Made by a program: the position numbers and the translations under genes. Under the pieces are notes generated by a model. It was not told the DNA's origin. It saw only the letters and a list, made by a program, of their open reading frames with translations, and did not search any database. From JAKJEP01 sp964580995 (GTDB taxonomy: Bacteria > Planctomycetota > Phycisphaerae > Sedimentisphaerales > SM23-30), in the NCBI GenBank assembly GCA_964580995.1, contig CAZOMV010000038.1, positions 1 through 47,714 of the forward strand: a stretch of DNA of 47,714 bases, given 5' to 3'. Of this stretch, positions 7,499 to 14,947 are shown one piece after another (the stretch's first letter is position 1; every line of letters begins with the position of its first letter).

Positions 7499-10354
7499 TT
7501 AATTTTTGCTCTTTGCCAGGGTGTCAATCTGTCTTCCGACCGGAGGCTTAGCGTTAAACACTGGAGCCAAGTACGCTCCGCTACGAACATAGTCAATCAT
7601 TGCATCCAGCAGGCAGGCCCCCTCCGGCGTGTCCGCCAGTAAATCCACACCATGGGTAATCAGTTGTCTTTGTCCGTCCAGACCCTTCTTCTGATAGATA
7701 TAGATAGAATATTGTTTCTGGCCTTCGCCAACCGCGAAAGGCTGGACCTCGCCGTTTTTTGCATCGACCGGCAGCGGCAGTCCCTGCTTGATAAGGCGGA
7801 ACCACAAGGGAGTGAGTTTCCCGTCGTGGGGAAAATCGCCGAACACCGGATGGTGGGCAAACACCGTCCCCACCTGATTGCCCAGCAGCCACCAGCCGAG
7901 CCGGATATTGGGATCCCCCTCCGCCGGGCCGATCATAATGGTGCGTTTGCCTTTCCGAACGGCTTCGATCAGATCGGGGTGGTCCCAGGAGCCAATAACG
8001 ACCTGTGCAGTTTGGGCCTCCTCTACCCCGGCCTTGGCCATACCGGAGTATCGCTTGGAAAGAACTTCGAAAAGGTCCTTGGTCACTGCGATACTATCGC
8101 CCTGCTTCTTAGCCCGTTTCGGAAAAAGCCAGAAGTCCCAGGAATTCGTGATATCGCTTTCCTCAAGTGTCGCCTCGAAAACAGCGTGTACCGGCTTGCT
8201 GATCGGAGGAACCTCGAAGGTACAAACACCGAGTTCTTTCACCTCGCCGGCTACGGAATTGAACGGCCCCAATGCCCCAGTGGCAAGGGTATCCGTTGCT
8301 GTCTGGAGCGTCCAGGAAATCTGCCTCTGCCGTAATGGTTCGGCATCGAATTGCGAAATCCACAAAGCAACTTTACAGGTTTCTCCGGTCACGGCAATCG
8401 AACTGGCCGGTTCCATCTTCGCCAGAATCACGGTAGGCCCGTTGAAGCGGCGGAACTGATCCAGCGTCAGTCCACCCGGCTTCTCCTCCCAGAAGGCATT
8501 CAGGAAACCCTGGCCCGTGTACGTGCCTTCCTGGGCAACCATAACATCCACAATCGTCCAGTAGGAGTAACCGTCGCACGCCGGGTCCAGCCGCGCCTGT
8601 TCCAATCCCTGTTTCTGGTAATAACCCTGCAGTGAGTGCGCGGCATCCAGACAGCCGTCCCCCCAGCTCCGATCCAGCCCCGCCGCCGCCAGCGATGCCT
8701 CATAGTCTGCCATACGCCGCGGCGCCGGAATCGCCCCCGTAAACTTCGGCTCCAGACGCGGATCCATCTTGATCCCCAGGTTCAAATACTCATGCGCAAT
8801 AAAAGGAACATCCAGTGCGTCAAAGGTACCGGAAAGCCATGGCATAATCGAAGTCGCTACATCATACCCAGCGCCCGGCGAGAAAAAGTCCGCGTTCTCC
8901 CTCGTGTTGCAGCCTCCGTCCTGATGCTGAAAGATCCGGTCCGGATCCGTCCGTTTCGCCCATTGATAAATCTCGCGGTCCAGGGGACTGCCCAGATGAC
9001 CTTCATTGCCGGTCGAATAGGTCGCAAACGAGACATACCGACGGTAGTGCCGGTACAGTTCCTGAATGTCGCGAAACGGATCAAACTCGAAACCTTCCGG
9101 CGTAATATCGTGATAATAGGGCAGTTCCGCCTGAATCAGAATCCCCGCCTCGTCCGCCGCCTCAAAAAATTCCGGCGCCTCGCAGTGCGTGTGATGCCTG
9201 ACATAATTGAATCCCGCCCGGCTGGCCTTCCTCAGATGTGCCAGATGCTCCTGCCGGTCCGGCGGGGAAATCAGCGTGATCGGATAAATATAATCGTCCC
9301 CATATCCGCGCAGAAGGTAAGGATTGCCGTTCAGAAAAAACCGGCTGCCGCGTACCTCCAGCTTGCGTACGCCGAATCGCTCCCTCCAGCCGTGGACCGC
9401 CGTCTCTCCGGAAACAAGCTTCACCTCCGCCACATACAGGTTCGGCGATTCCGGCGTCCAGGCCCGAAACACGCTCAGCGGCACTTCACAGACAACCTCC
9501 GCTCCGCCGTCCGCCTCCAGCTTCACCGGCTGGCGAAACATCCCGGCGGGCTGGCCGTCCAGCGTGTGAATGGCAATTTCCAGGCCCGGATTCACCAAAA
9601 CCTTACCGCCCGCCCGGCAAATGCTGACATTTACCAGCGCTGTCTTCTTCCCCAGGTCCCCGCGCACCCAGACGTCATCGAGCCGCGTGGTTGGCGTCGC
9701 CTCCAGCTCAATATCCCGGTAAAACCCACCGAAACGATGAAACGCCGCCATACATCCCTTCCGGCTGGGGGTGTCGTTGCGAACGGTGGCCACAATCTCC
9801 GCTGCCTTTCCTGCCTCTACCAGATCCGTAATATCGTATTTATAGCTGCCGCAGTACGTATTCAGATGCGCCACCCGCTGCTGATTCACCCAGAACCACG
9901 CCTCCGTCCGTACCCCGCCCACCTTGAGCCAGATGCGTTTGCCGGCCCACTCATCTGGGATATCCGCAATCTTCCGGTATCGCGCCGTCCCCATATATAC
10001 ATGATTCAGCGGCCGGGGGATACAATCAAACGGCAGCCCCCAGTCGTAACTCATCCCTGGTTCACCCACCCCTTGTGCCTCCCAGCAGCCGGGCACCTCA
10101 ATCTTACGCACGCCGCTCCAATCCGGCTCATTCCAGCCCGGTCCCTTGCCCATCCGGTGCCGCCCCGTCAGCCCCGGATCCGTCACAAAATCCCATTCCC
10201 CACGCAGTGAAAGGATCTCCTGTAGCGGCGAAACCGTTACCGCATGGACCACCGCCGGCGTTGCCGGCCGCGTCCCCCAATGATCGACAAGTCCAGCCTC
10301 TGGATTTGCATCAGCAACCACAATAGCAACCAGCAAACTCAAAAAACAATTCAT
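7499..10354 (-). CDS. Glycoside hydrolase family 2 protein, probably exported
   Basis: 951 residues. A short hydrophobic N-terminus (CFLSLLVAIVVADA) looks like a signal peptide. The order is the GH2 sugar-binding jelly-roll (about 45-225), an immunoglobulin-like domain (about 226-335), a TIM barrel (about 336-600) and a beta-rich C-terminal part. The likely acid/base is Glu451 in the GNEG motif and the likely nucleophile is Glu522 in IAHEY, both in the expected order for GH2. Family activities include beta-galactosidase, beta-glucuronidase, beta-mannosidase and exo-beta-glucosaminidase, and I cannot choose among them. It lies between the aminotransferase and the symporter genes in one operon, consistent with release of a sugar for import. 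The ribosome binding site is weak. Confidence 0.88.
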   Translation of the reverse strand: MNCFLSLLVAIVVADANPEAGLVDHWGTRPATPAVVHAVTVSPLQEILSLRGEWDFVTDPGLTGRHRMGKGPGWNEPDWSGVRKIEVPGCWEAQGVGEPGMSYDWGLPFDCIPRPLNHVYMGTARYRKIADIPDEWAGKRIWLKVGGVRTEAWFWVNQQRVAHLNTYCGSYKYDITDLVEAGKAAEIVATVRNDTPSRKGCMAAFHRFGGFYRDIELEATPTTRLDDVWVRGDLGKKTALVNVSICRAGGKVLVNPGLEIAIHTLDGQPAGMFRQPVKLEADGGAEVVCEVPLSVFRAWTPESPNLYVAEVKLVSGETAVHGWRERFGVRKLEVRGSRFFLNGNPYLLRGYGDDYIYPITLISPPDRQEHLAHLRKASRAGFNYVRHHTHCEAPEFFEAADEAGILIQAELPYYHDITPEGFEFDPFRDIQELYRHYRRYVSFATYSTGNEGHLGSPLDREIYQWAKRTDPDRIFQHQDGGCNTRENADFFSPGAGYDVATSIMPWLSGTFDALDVPFIAHEYLNLGIKMDPRLEPKFTGAIPAPRRMADYEASLAAAGLDRSWGDGCLDAAHSLQGYYQKQGLEQARLDPACDGYSYWTIVDVMVAQEGTYTGQGFLNAFWEEKPGGLTLDQFRRFNGPTVILAKMEPASSIAVTGETCKVALWISQFDAEPLRQRQISWTLQTATDTLATGALGPFNSVAGEVKELGVCTFEVPPISKPVHAVFEATLEESDITNSWDFWLFPKRAKKQGDSIAVTKDLFEVLSKRYSGMAKAGVEEAQTAQVVIGSWDHPDLIEAVRKGKRTIMIGPAEGDPNIRLGWWLLGNQVGTVFAHHPVFGDFPHDGKLTPLWFRLIKQGLPLPVDAKNGEVQPFAVGEGQKQYSIYIYQKKGLDGQRQLITHGVDLLADTPEGACLLDAMIDYVRSGAYLAPVFNAKPPVGRQIDTLAKSKN

Positions 10355-10425
10355 GATAAATATTCTATATCCAGGATTTCCCAGAAGCTAATATTTCATA
10401 TTCTTCTTATTTTGACAGCACGCTA

Positions 10426-11679
10426 TCATCCATAAATCCTTATCTTACTTGGTCTAGTTCCCACCGCTTCTTGAATGATGTCCACGGCCCCATCTTCCTG
10501 CTCCCGCGTCAGCTTCGAGGGAATCGGCAGCAGCAGGGACCGTGCAAATAACGCATCGCTCCGCGGACAGGCACCGGCATGATAATCATAGACACTCTCG
10601 GTGTTTTCCGCCAGCGACCAGGGATTGCCACTCGGCGATAACGGCTGTTTGCTCACCAGGGAAGGGATATTGGAGTATATGTGCAGCCCGTATTCCGCGA
10701 TCCGAAACACATTATGCAAACCGCCTTCGATCAGTTTTTTCTTTACGGCGACAGCCCCGGCTTCCTCTTCGAAGATCATAACCAGAAACGGTCCGGTATC
10801 CCCCACCGCATCATGGACCCGACGAAATTTCAACCCTTTGATTCCATCCAGGCGGGCCTTCATCCGTTTTTTGGAGTCGCGCATATGCGACAGAATTTCC
10901 GGCAGTTTCTGTATCTGCACGGACGCCACGGCGCCGCACAGCTCGGTCATCCGCCGCCCCTGGCCCCACATGACCGCGTACGGCTCCGGCATCGCCAGCC
11001 GGCCGTTGGTCCGGATCATACCCATATCATGAGCGGAAAAGGCTCGCTGGTACAGTTTTTTATCATGGGTGATAATCAGTCCGCCTTCCCCGGAGGTCAT
11101 ATTTTTGTTTAGCTGGAGACTGAAGATTCCCATATCCCCAAACGTGCCCACCTTGCGGCCCTTGATTTCCCCGCCATTGCACTGGGCACAATCCTCCAGC
11201 ACCGAGAGATGATTCTCTCGAGCTATCGCCAGTATCGCTTCCATATCACAGGGACAGCCGGCCATATGAATCGGGAGAATCGTCCGGGTCCGGGGCGTGA
11301 TCTTCTTTTGCAGGTCCGCCGGGTCCATGGTAAAGCTCTCGTCCACTTCACACAAGACCGGAATCGCATTGTTCTGTACAATCGCTCCCACCGTCGCCAC
11401 CCACAGAAACGCCGGGACAATCACTTCACTGCCGGGCCCCACCCCCAGCGCATTCAAGGCAACCGACAGCGCCCCCGTGCCGCTGTTCAGCGCCAGGGCA
11501 TAGGCACACCCGTAAAACACCTTGGCCGCGGCTTCGAAATCATCCACATAATGCGGTTTCTGCAAACCGTAATACCGAAAGAGCGAACCATGGCGCAACA
11601 CATCCAGGACCGCCTGCTCTTCCTTTTCATCCAGCCAATAGGCACCAGGAAATTCATAAGGCCAATCGATCTTCTGCAT
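10426..11679 (-). CDS. DegT/DnrJ/EryC1/StrS-family PLP aminotransferase
   Basis: A fold-type I PLP enzyme of the sugar aminotransferase family, 417 residues from the chosen ATG, which has AAGGAAAGTG just upstream. Twelve further in-frame codons upstream start without such a site. Marks of the family are the NSGTGALSVAL phosphate-binding turn, the EDCAQCNGG segment and the PLP lysine in LQLNKNMTSGEGG (Lys192). Members usually aminate keto-sugars or keto-inositols, often using glutamate or glutamine. Its place inside a catabolic operon, between the isomerase-like and GH2 genes, is unusual for a family better known from biosynthesis. It may act on a keto-sugar intermediate, or in reverse to deaminate an amino sugar. 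That role is speculation. Confidence 0.88.
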   Translation of the reverse strand: MQKIDWPYEFPGAYWLDEKEEQAVLDVLRHGSLFRYYGLQKPHYVDDFEAAAKVFYGCAYALALNSGTGALSVALNALGVGPGSEVIVPAFLWVATVGAIVQNNAIPVLCEVDESFTMDPADLQKKITPRTRTILPIHMAGCPCDMEAILAIARENHLSVLEDCAQCNGGEIKGRKVGTFGDMGIFSLQLNKNMTSGEGGLIITHDKKLYQRAFSAHDMGMIRTNGRLAMPEPYAVMWGQGRRMTELCGAVASVQIQKLPEILSHMRDSKKRMKARLDGIKGLKFRRVHDAVGDTGPFLVMIFEEEAGAVAVKKKLIEGGLHNVFRIAEYGLHIYSNIPSLVSKQPLSPSGNPWSLAENTESVYDYHAGACPRSDALFARSLLLPIPSKLTREQEDGAVDIIQEAVGTRPSKIRIYG

Positions 11680-11734
11680 CACTTTCCTTTTCTCCGTCCA
11701 GGCAATGATTCCCAAAACGTTCTTGCCGCATTTT

Positions 11735-12769
11735 TTACTTCCGACCCAGCAAATGGGTTATAATCCGATAATCCAGCTCTTCATAATCCCGCCGGGCAAT
11801 ACAGGCATCCACCTGCTTTTCATCGAGCGAACGTACCAGTTCCAGCAACCGCAAAAATACTTCACGGCTGTTTTGCAGATGCCGGGTGGAAACTTCCTTC
11901 TTTTGGGTTCGCATGACCTTGACATCCAAACCGACAAATTCCCCGCTCTGGCCATATTTGTGTTTCTCCAGAATTCGCACCTGATTAAATGCGCGGCGGA
12001 GATCGACGGATCCGAACGATTTGTCCTCATCGAACTTCAAGCCGTTCTGATCATTCAAATGCACCGACCACAGCTTGTTATGCGCCAGGGCATAGCCCAT
12101 TTCATCGGAGGGATCCAGCCCCGCCAGAATCGCATGGGCACTTTCAATCAATCCGCCCACCCGCGCGGGATCCCGCGTCAGCATCCCCAATCCGATCGCA
12201 TGGCCAATCGTGGGAATATAGGCCTGATCCATCGGCTCATTCGGTTTCGGCTCGATGGCAATCCGAATTTTGGGATCATATTCCAGCATGGCATTGACGG
12301 CTTCCACCAGGTGCTGTACCGCCACCTTGCTGTCTTTGGCCTCCCGCAGATATGTCCCTTCCCTTGCCAGCCATAAGACGATCAAATCCGTTCCCAGTTC
12401 TTTGGCGATATCGATGGCGATCTTGCTGCGCTGGATCGCATAGGCCCGGCCATCCGGATCGTTGGAGGTATAACCGCCATCCACGGTCCGGGGATCTTCC
12501 CATAACCGCGGCGCGACAAACTCGGGCTGCAAGCCCTCTTCCGTCAGAGTTTTTTTCAGTTGTCGGGACTGTTTTGCGATCTGCTGCCCGGTTAATTGAT
12601 TCAGGTCCGGCACCGCATCATCATCATGAAACTGCACCCCGTCAAAGCCCAGTTGTTTGTACATCGGCAACTTCTCTTCCCATTGGAATGGTGCCCGCAC
12701 TTCCGGGCCAAACGGATCCGAGCCGGTATGAATGTTCCAGGGGCCAAACGAAAAACGATATTTATGCAT
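11735..12769 (-). CDS. Xylose isomerase-like TIM-barrel protein
   Basis: 344 residues, related to the short (actinobacterial) class of xylose isomerases, which are about 390 long. Catalytic His48 and Asp51 stand in QFHDDD. Metal ligands are visible as Glu173 (with Lys175) in IEPKPNEP, Glu209 and His212 in ESAHAILAG, Asp247 and Asp249 in KFDEDKSFG, and the Asp of GLDVKVMR. The position of the classical metal ligand Asp245 is occupied by His237 in SVHLNDQNG. This is reminiscent of the His ligand in rhamnose isomerase and tagatose epimerase barrels, so xylose specificity is not assured. It is the first gene of the minus-strand operon, with GAGGT before the start, and diverges from the LacI gene. 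Probably a cytoplasmic aldose/ketose isomerase. Confidence 0.85.
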   Translation of the reverse strand: MHKYRFSFGPWNIHTGSDPFGPEVRAPFQWEEKLPMYKQLGFDGVQFHDDDAVPDLNQLTGQQIAKQSRQLKKTLTEEGLQPEFVAPRLWEDPRTVDGGYTSNDPDGRAYAIQRSKIAIDIAKELGTDLIVLWLAREGTYLREAKDSKVAVQHLVEAVNAMLEYDPKIRIAIEPKPNEPMDQAYIPTIGHAIGLGMLTRDPARVGGLIESAHAILAGLDPSDEMGYALAHNKLWSVHLNDQNGLKFDEDKSFGSVDLRRAFNQVRILEKHKYGQSGEFVGLDVKVMRTQKKEVSTRHLQNSREVFLRLLELVRSLDEKQVDACIARRDYEELDYRIITHLLGRK

Positions 12770-12846
12770 ATTCTACCTCATAAAAAACAATCCATTACAC
12801 TTCAGACAGAAACATATCTGCAATATCCATACTGCATACTAACAAA

Positions 12847-12881
12847 AATCCTTTCAAATTACAATCCTTTTTTAATCCTTT
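12847..12881. promoter_or_regulatory. Triple AATCCTTT direct repeat in divergent promoter region
   Basis: AATCCTTT occurs exactly at 12847-12854, 12863-12870 and 12874-12881, about 80-110 bases upstream of the isomerase start. Repeated identical octamers in the spacer between a regulator and its probable target operon suggest a protein-binding array. The function is inferred. Confidence 0.35.
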
Positions 12882-13060
12882 TTGATGGGGATTGCTAAAA
12901 GTGGGTGAAATTCCGGTCACAACAGCTATATATTGTTATTATCAAATGGTTTATGTTTAAACCAGACCTTGCTTTAAGGGATTCCACTGCCAAAACGACT
13001 AAGCTGGTGACTCATTTGAAGCCCTGTTCCGGGTTTTTCTAATTTTTCTGAACAAATGTA

Positions 13061-13089
13061 TTATCATAAGTTTAAAAATATCATATAAT
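13061..13089 (+). promoter_or_regulatory. Sigma-70-type promoter of the LacI-family gene
   Basis: TTATCA (13061-13066), a 17-base spacer and a perfect TATAAT (13084-13089). The start would be near 13095, about 40 bases before the ATG at 13136. The next element downstream is an AACGTT-centred half-palindrome at 13105-13122, suited to autoregulation. Confidence 0.6.
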
Positions 13090-13104
13090 TCGCAGTATTG
13101 ATGC

Positions 13105-13122
13105 GTGAAAACGTTATTGCTG
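13105..13122. promoter_or_regulatory. Possible LacI-type operator
   Basis: TGAAAACGTTATTGCT-like sequence centred on the palindrome AACGTT. LacI-family sites often have a central CG dyad flanked by A/T-rich half sites. It sits just downstream of the regulator's own predicted transcription start. The symmetry is imperfect, so confidence is low. Confidence 0.3.
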
Positions 13123-13135
13123 GAAGGTTTTTATT

Positions 13136-14167
13136 ATGGTTTACCCTAAAAATCCTATTACCCTTCAAGATGTCAGCCGGGAAGCCAATGTTTGTCTGAA
13201 TACGGCGGCGAAAGTCCTGGCCGGTCAGGCCAAGAAGGCACGTATTTCCGATAAAACGGCGGAACGAGTTCGTAAGGCGGCAGAAAAGCTGGGGTATGTT
13301 CCCAATATAATGGCCCGCAACCTGCGAGCCAAAAAATCACGTAATATCGCCGTTTTTATCTCGGATATGACGGATTATGCCTATGCCGATTGTTCCCACC
13401 GAATTGTGGAAAAACTGTACGCCAATGGATATTTCCCCATCGTCAGTATCGCGGAAATCGGATTGGAACTCTGCTATCAACAGTGGCTGCAAAACCGCAT
13501 TGAAGGGGTCATTCTTTGCGGAACCACCAAAGTCATTAACACGGATTTTATAGAAAAACTGCACCAGCGTCATATAATCCCCATTATTGCCGGCTGTGCG
13601 TTCTGTGATCCTGAGGCATCGTTTTTAAGCTCGCTCAATGTTTCGGTTGTCACCACGGATAATCATCTGGGAATTCAATTATTGATCCGGCATCTCCAGG
13701 AACGCGGCAAAACCAGAATCGCCTTTATCACCGGCCCCAACTGGCATGCGGACGCCTTGGAAAGAAAATCTTCCTATCTGCAACAGATTCAACCCTGCCA
13801 CCCCCCCCTATTGGCCGATCCGGACAGTACCCAGCCTGCCTGGAAGCGGGGCTATGCCGGTGCGGCGGAAATCCTGGCTTCCGGCCAATCCTTCCAGGCC
13901 CTGATTTCCTATGACGACCAGGTGGCCGCCGGTGCGATCAAATATCTTTTGGAAAAAGGGTATCGAATCCCACAGGATATCGCGGTTACCGGTTTTGACA
14001 ATACTCCCGTTGCGGAGTTCCTTAGTCCTTCTTTGACAACGATCGCCCAACCCATCGAAGTGATCAGCAAGAAAGTGGTTGACCTGATGGCCGGCAAGCT
14101 GCACATCTCTTCCCCCATTGAGCATATCCGGGTCGCACCGTCTTTGGTTATCCGCGACAGCACCTGA
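13136..14167 (+). CDS. LacI-family transcriptional regulator
   Basis: 343 residues with a standard LacI layout: an N-terminal helix-turn-helix (ITLQDVSREANVCLNTAAKVL), a hinge helix (PNIMARNLRAKKS) and a periplasmic-binding-protein-like effector domain from about residue 63 (IAVFISDMTDYAYAD) to the end, including the FDNTPVAEFLSPSLTTIAQP segment typical of sugar-responsive members. GGAAGG precedes the ATG at a good distance. It diverges from the isomerase, aminotransferase, GH2 and symporter operon, which makes it the likely local repressor, relieved by a sugar from the substrate. It may also repress itself, since an AACGTT-centred site follows its promoter. The effector is unknown. Confidence 0.92.
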   Translation: MVYPKNPITLQDVSREANVCLNTAAKVLAGQAKKARISDKTAERVRKAAEKLGYVPNIMARNLRAKKSRNIAVFISDMTDYAYADCSHRIVEKLYANGYFPIVSIAEIGLELCYQQWLQNRIEGVILCGTTKVINTDFIEKLHQRHIIPIIAGCAFCDPEASFLSSLNVSVVTTDNHLGIQLLIRHLQERGKTRIAFITGPNWHADALERKSSYLQQIQPCHPPLLADPDSTQPAWKRGYAGAAEILASGQSFQALISYDDQVAAGAIKYLLEKGYRIPQDIAVTGFDNTPVAEFLSPSLTTIAQPIEVISKKVVDLMAGKLHISSPIEHIRVAPSLVIRDST

Positions 14168-14230
14168 GATATTTTTTAAAAAATTCATATGCAACTCATC
14201 ATAAATCCCTGCGGAGAAAGGAGACATAAA

Positions 14231-14938
14231 ATGAACGTCTTATTTGTCGGAGCGCATCCGGATGATATTGAGGCGTTTGCTGGGGGGACGGCGGCTTTGT
14301 ATGCCCAGCGGGGCGATAAGGTGTTTTTCTGCGTGGCGACCAACGGGAATGTCGGATCGTCCACCCTGTCGCCCCGGGAGATTGCCGCCCTGCGCCATGA
14401 AGAGGCCAGCCGGGGGGCGCAAGTCATTGGGGCGCAATTGATTTGGCTCGATTTTGATGATGAGTTCCTGATTGATTCGCGGGAGAGCCGGCTGCGGTTT
14501 ATCGAGGCGTTTCGCATCGCCAATCCGGATGTGGTCATCTGCCACTGGCGGGAGGATTACAACCCGGACCATTCCATTTCCGGGATGATCGTGGATGAGT
14601 GCGTGCACATGCTGACGGTGCCGAATATTGTAACTGCTTCCCTGCCGGGCAATAAGATTCCGCATGTGTATTATATGGATACCATCGCGGGGGTGAATTT
14701 TGTGCCGGAGCTGTATGTGGATATTACCAGCGTTTTTGAGACGAAGGTGAAAATGCTGGGGCAGCATGAAAGCCAGAATTCATGGATGAAGGATATTTTC
14801 GGCTATGACATGAAGAGCTTTCTGGAGATTCCCGCCCGGTACCGGGGCCTGCAGGCCAAATGCCCGATGGCGGAGGCGTTCCGGCCGTCTTACCGCTGGG
14901 GGAGGACCTTTATAAAGCATTATTTACCGGGCAGTTGA
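14231..14938 (+). CDS. PIG-L family deacetylase (LmbE-like)
   Basis: 235 residues from the ATG that follows AAAGGAGA; an upstream in-frame ATG at 14189 lacks a ribosome binding site. The N-terminal zinc-binding AHPDD motif (residues 8-12) and the later NPDHS with a nearby His (DECVH) are characteristic of LmbE/PIG-L N-acetylglucosaminyl deacetylases, a metal-dependent amidase family with a Rossmann-like core. Substrates in the family include GlcNAc-inositol, GlcNAc-malate (bacillithiol pathway) and diacetylchitobiose. It follows the LacI gene by 63 bases and is probably co-transcribed. An acetylated amino sugar from the neighbouring glycan pathway would then be a natural substrate, but this is inference. 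Its stop is only 9 bases from that of the convergent gene. Confidence 0.88.
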   Translation: MNVLFVGAHPDDIEAFAGGTAALYAQRGDKVFFCVATNGNVGSSTLSPREIAALRHEEASRGAQVIGAQLIWLDFDDEFLIDSRESRLRFIEAFRIANPDVVICHWREDYNPDHSISGMIVDECVHMLTVPNIVTASLPGNKIPHVYYMDTIAGVNFVPELYVDITSVFETKVKMLGQHESQNSWMKDIFGYDMKSFLEIPARYRGLQAKCPMAEAFRPSYRWGRTFIKHYLPGS

Positions 14939-14947
14939 GCAGGATCG

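Larger units (their letters stand above)
12770..13135. other. Divergent regulatory region between sugar operon and LacI regulator
   Basis: 366 AT-rich bases between two divergent starts, expected to hold both promoters and the operators. Visible elements are the AATCCTTT triplet (12847-12881), a good promoter toward the regulator (13061-13089) and an AACGTT-centred site (13105-13122). No clear -10/-35 pair toward the operon could be fixed by eye. Confidence 0.6.

Noticed and set aside
8636..10210. Long open frame (524 codons) on the plus strand opposite the GH2 gene
   Set aside because: Its translation is rich in Arg, Pro and His with no domain, and it lies entirely antisense to a well-supported enzyme. 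It is a shadow of codon bias.
12880..13040. Cobalamin-riboswitch-like word (GGTGAAATTCC) in the divergent region
   Set aside because: The B12 box and the other conserved segments are missing, and the flanking genes have no link to cobalamin.
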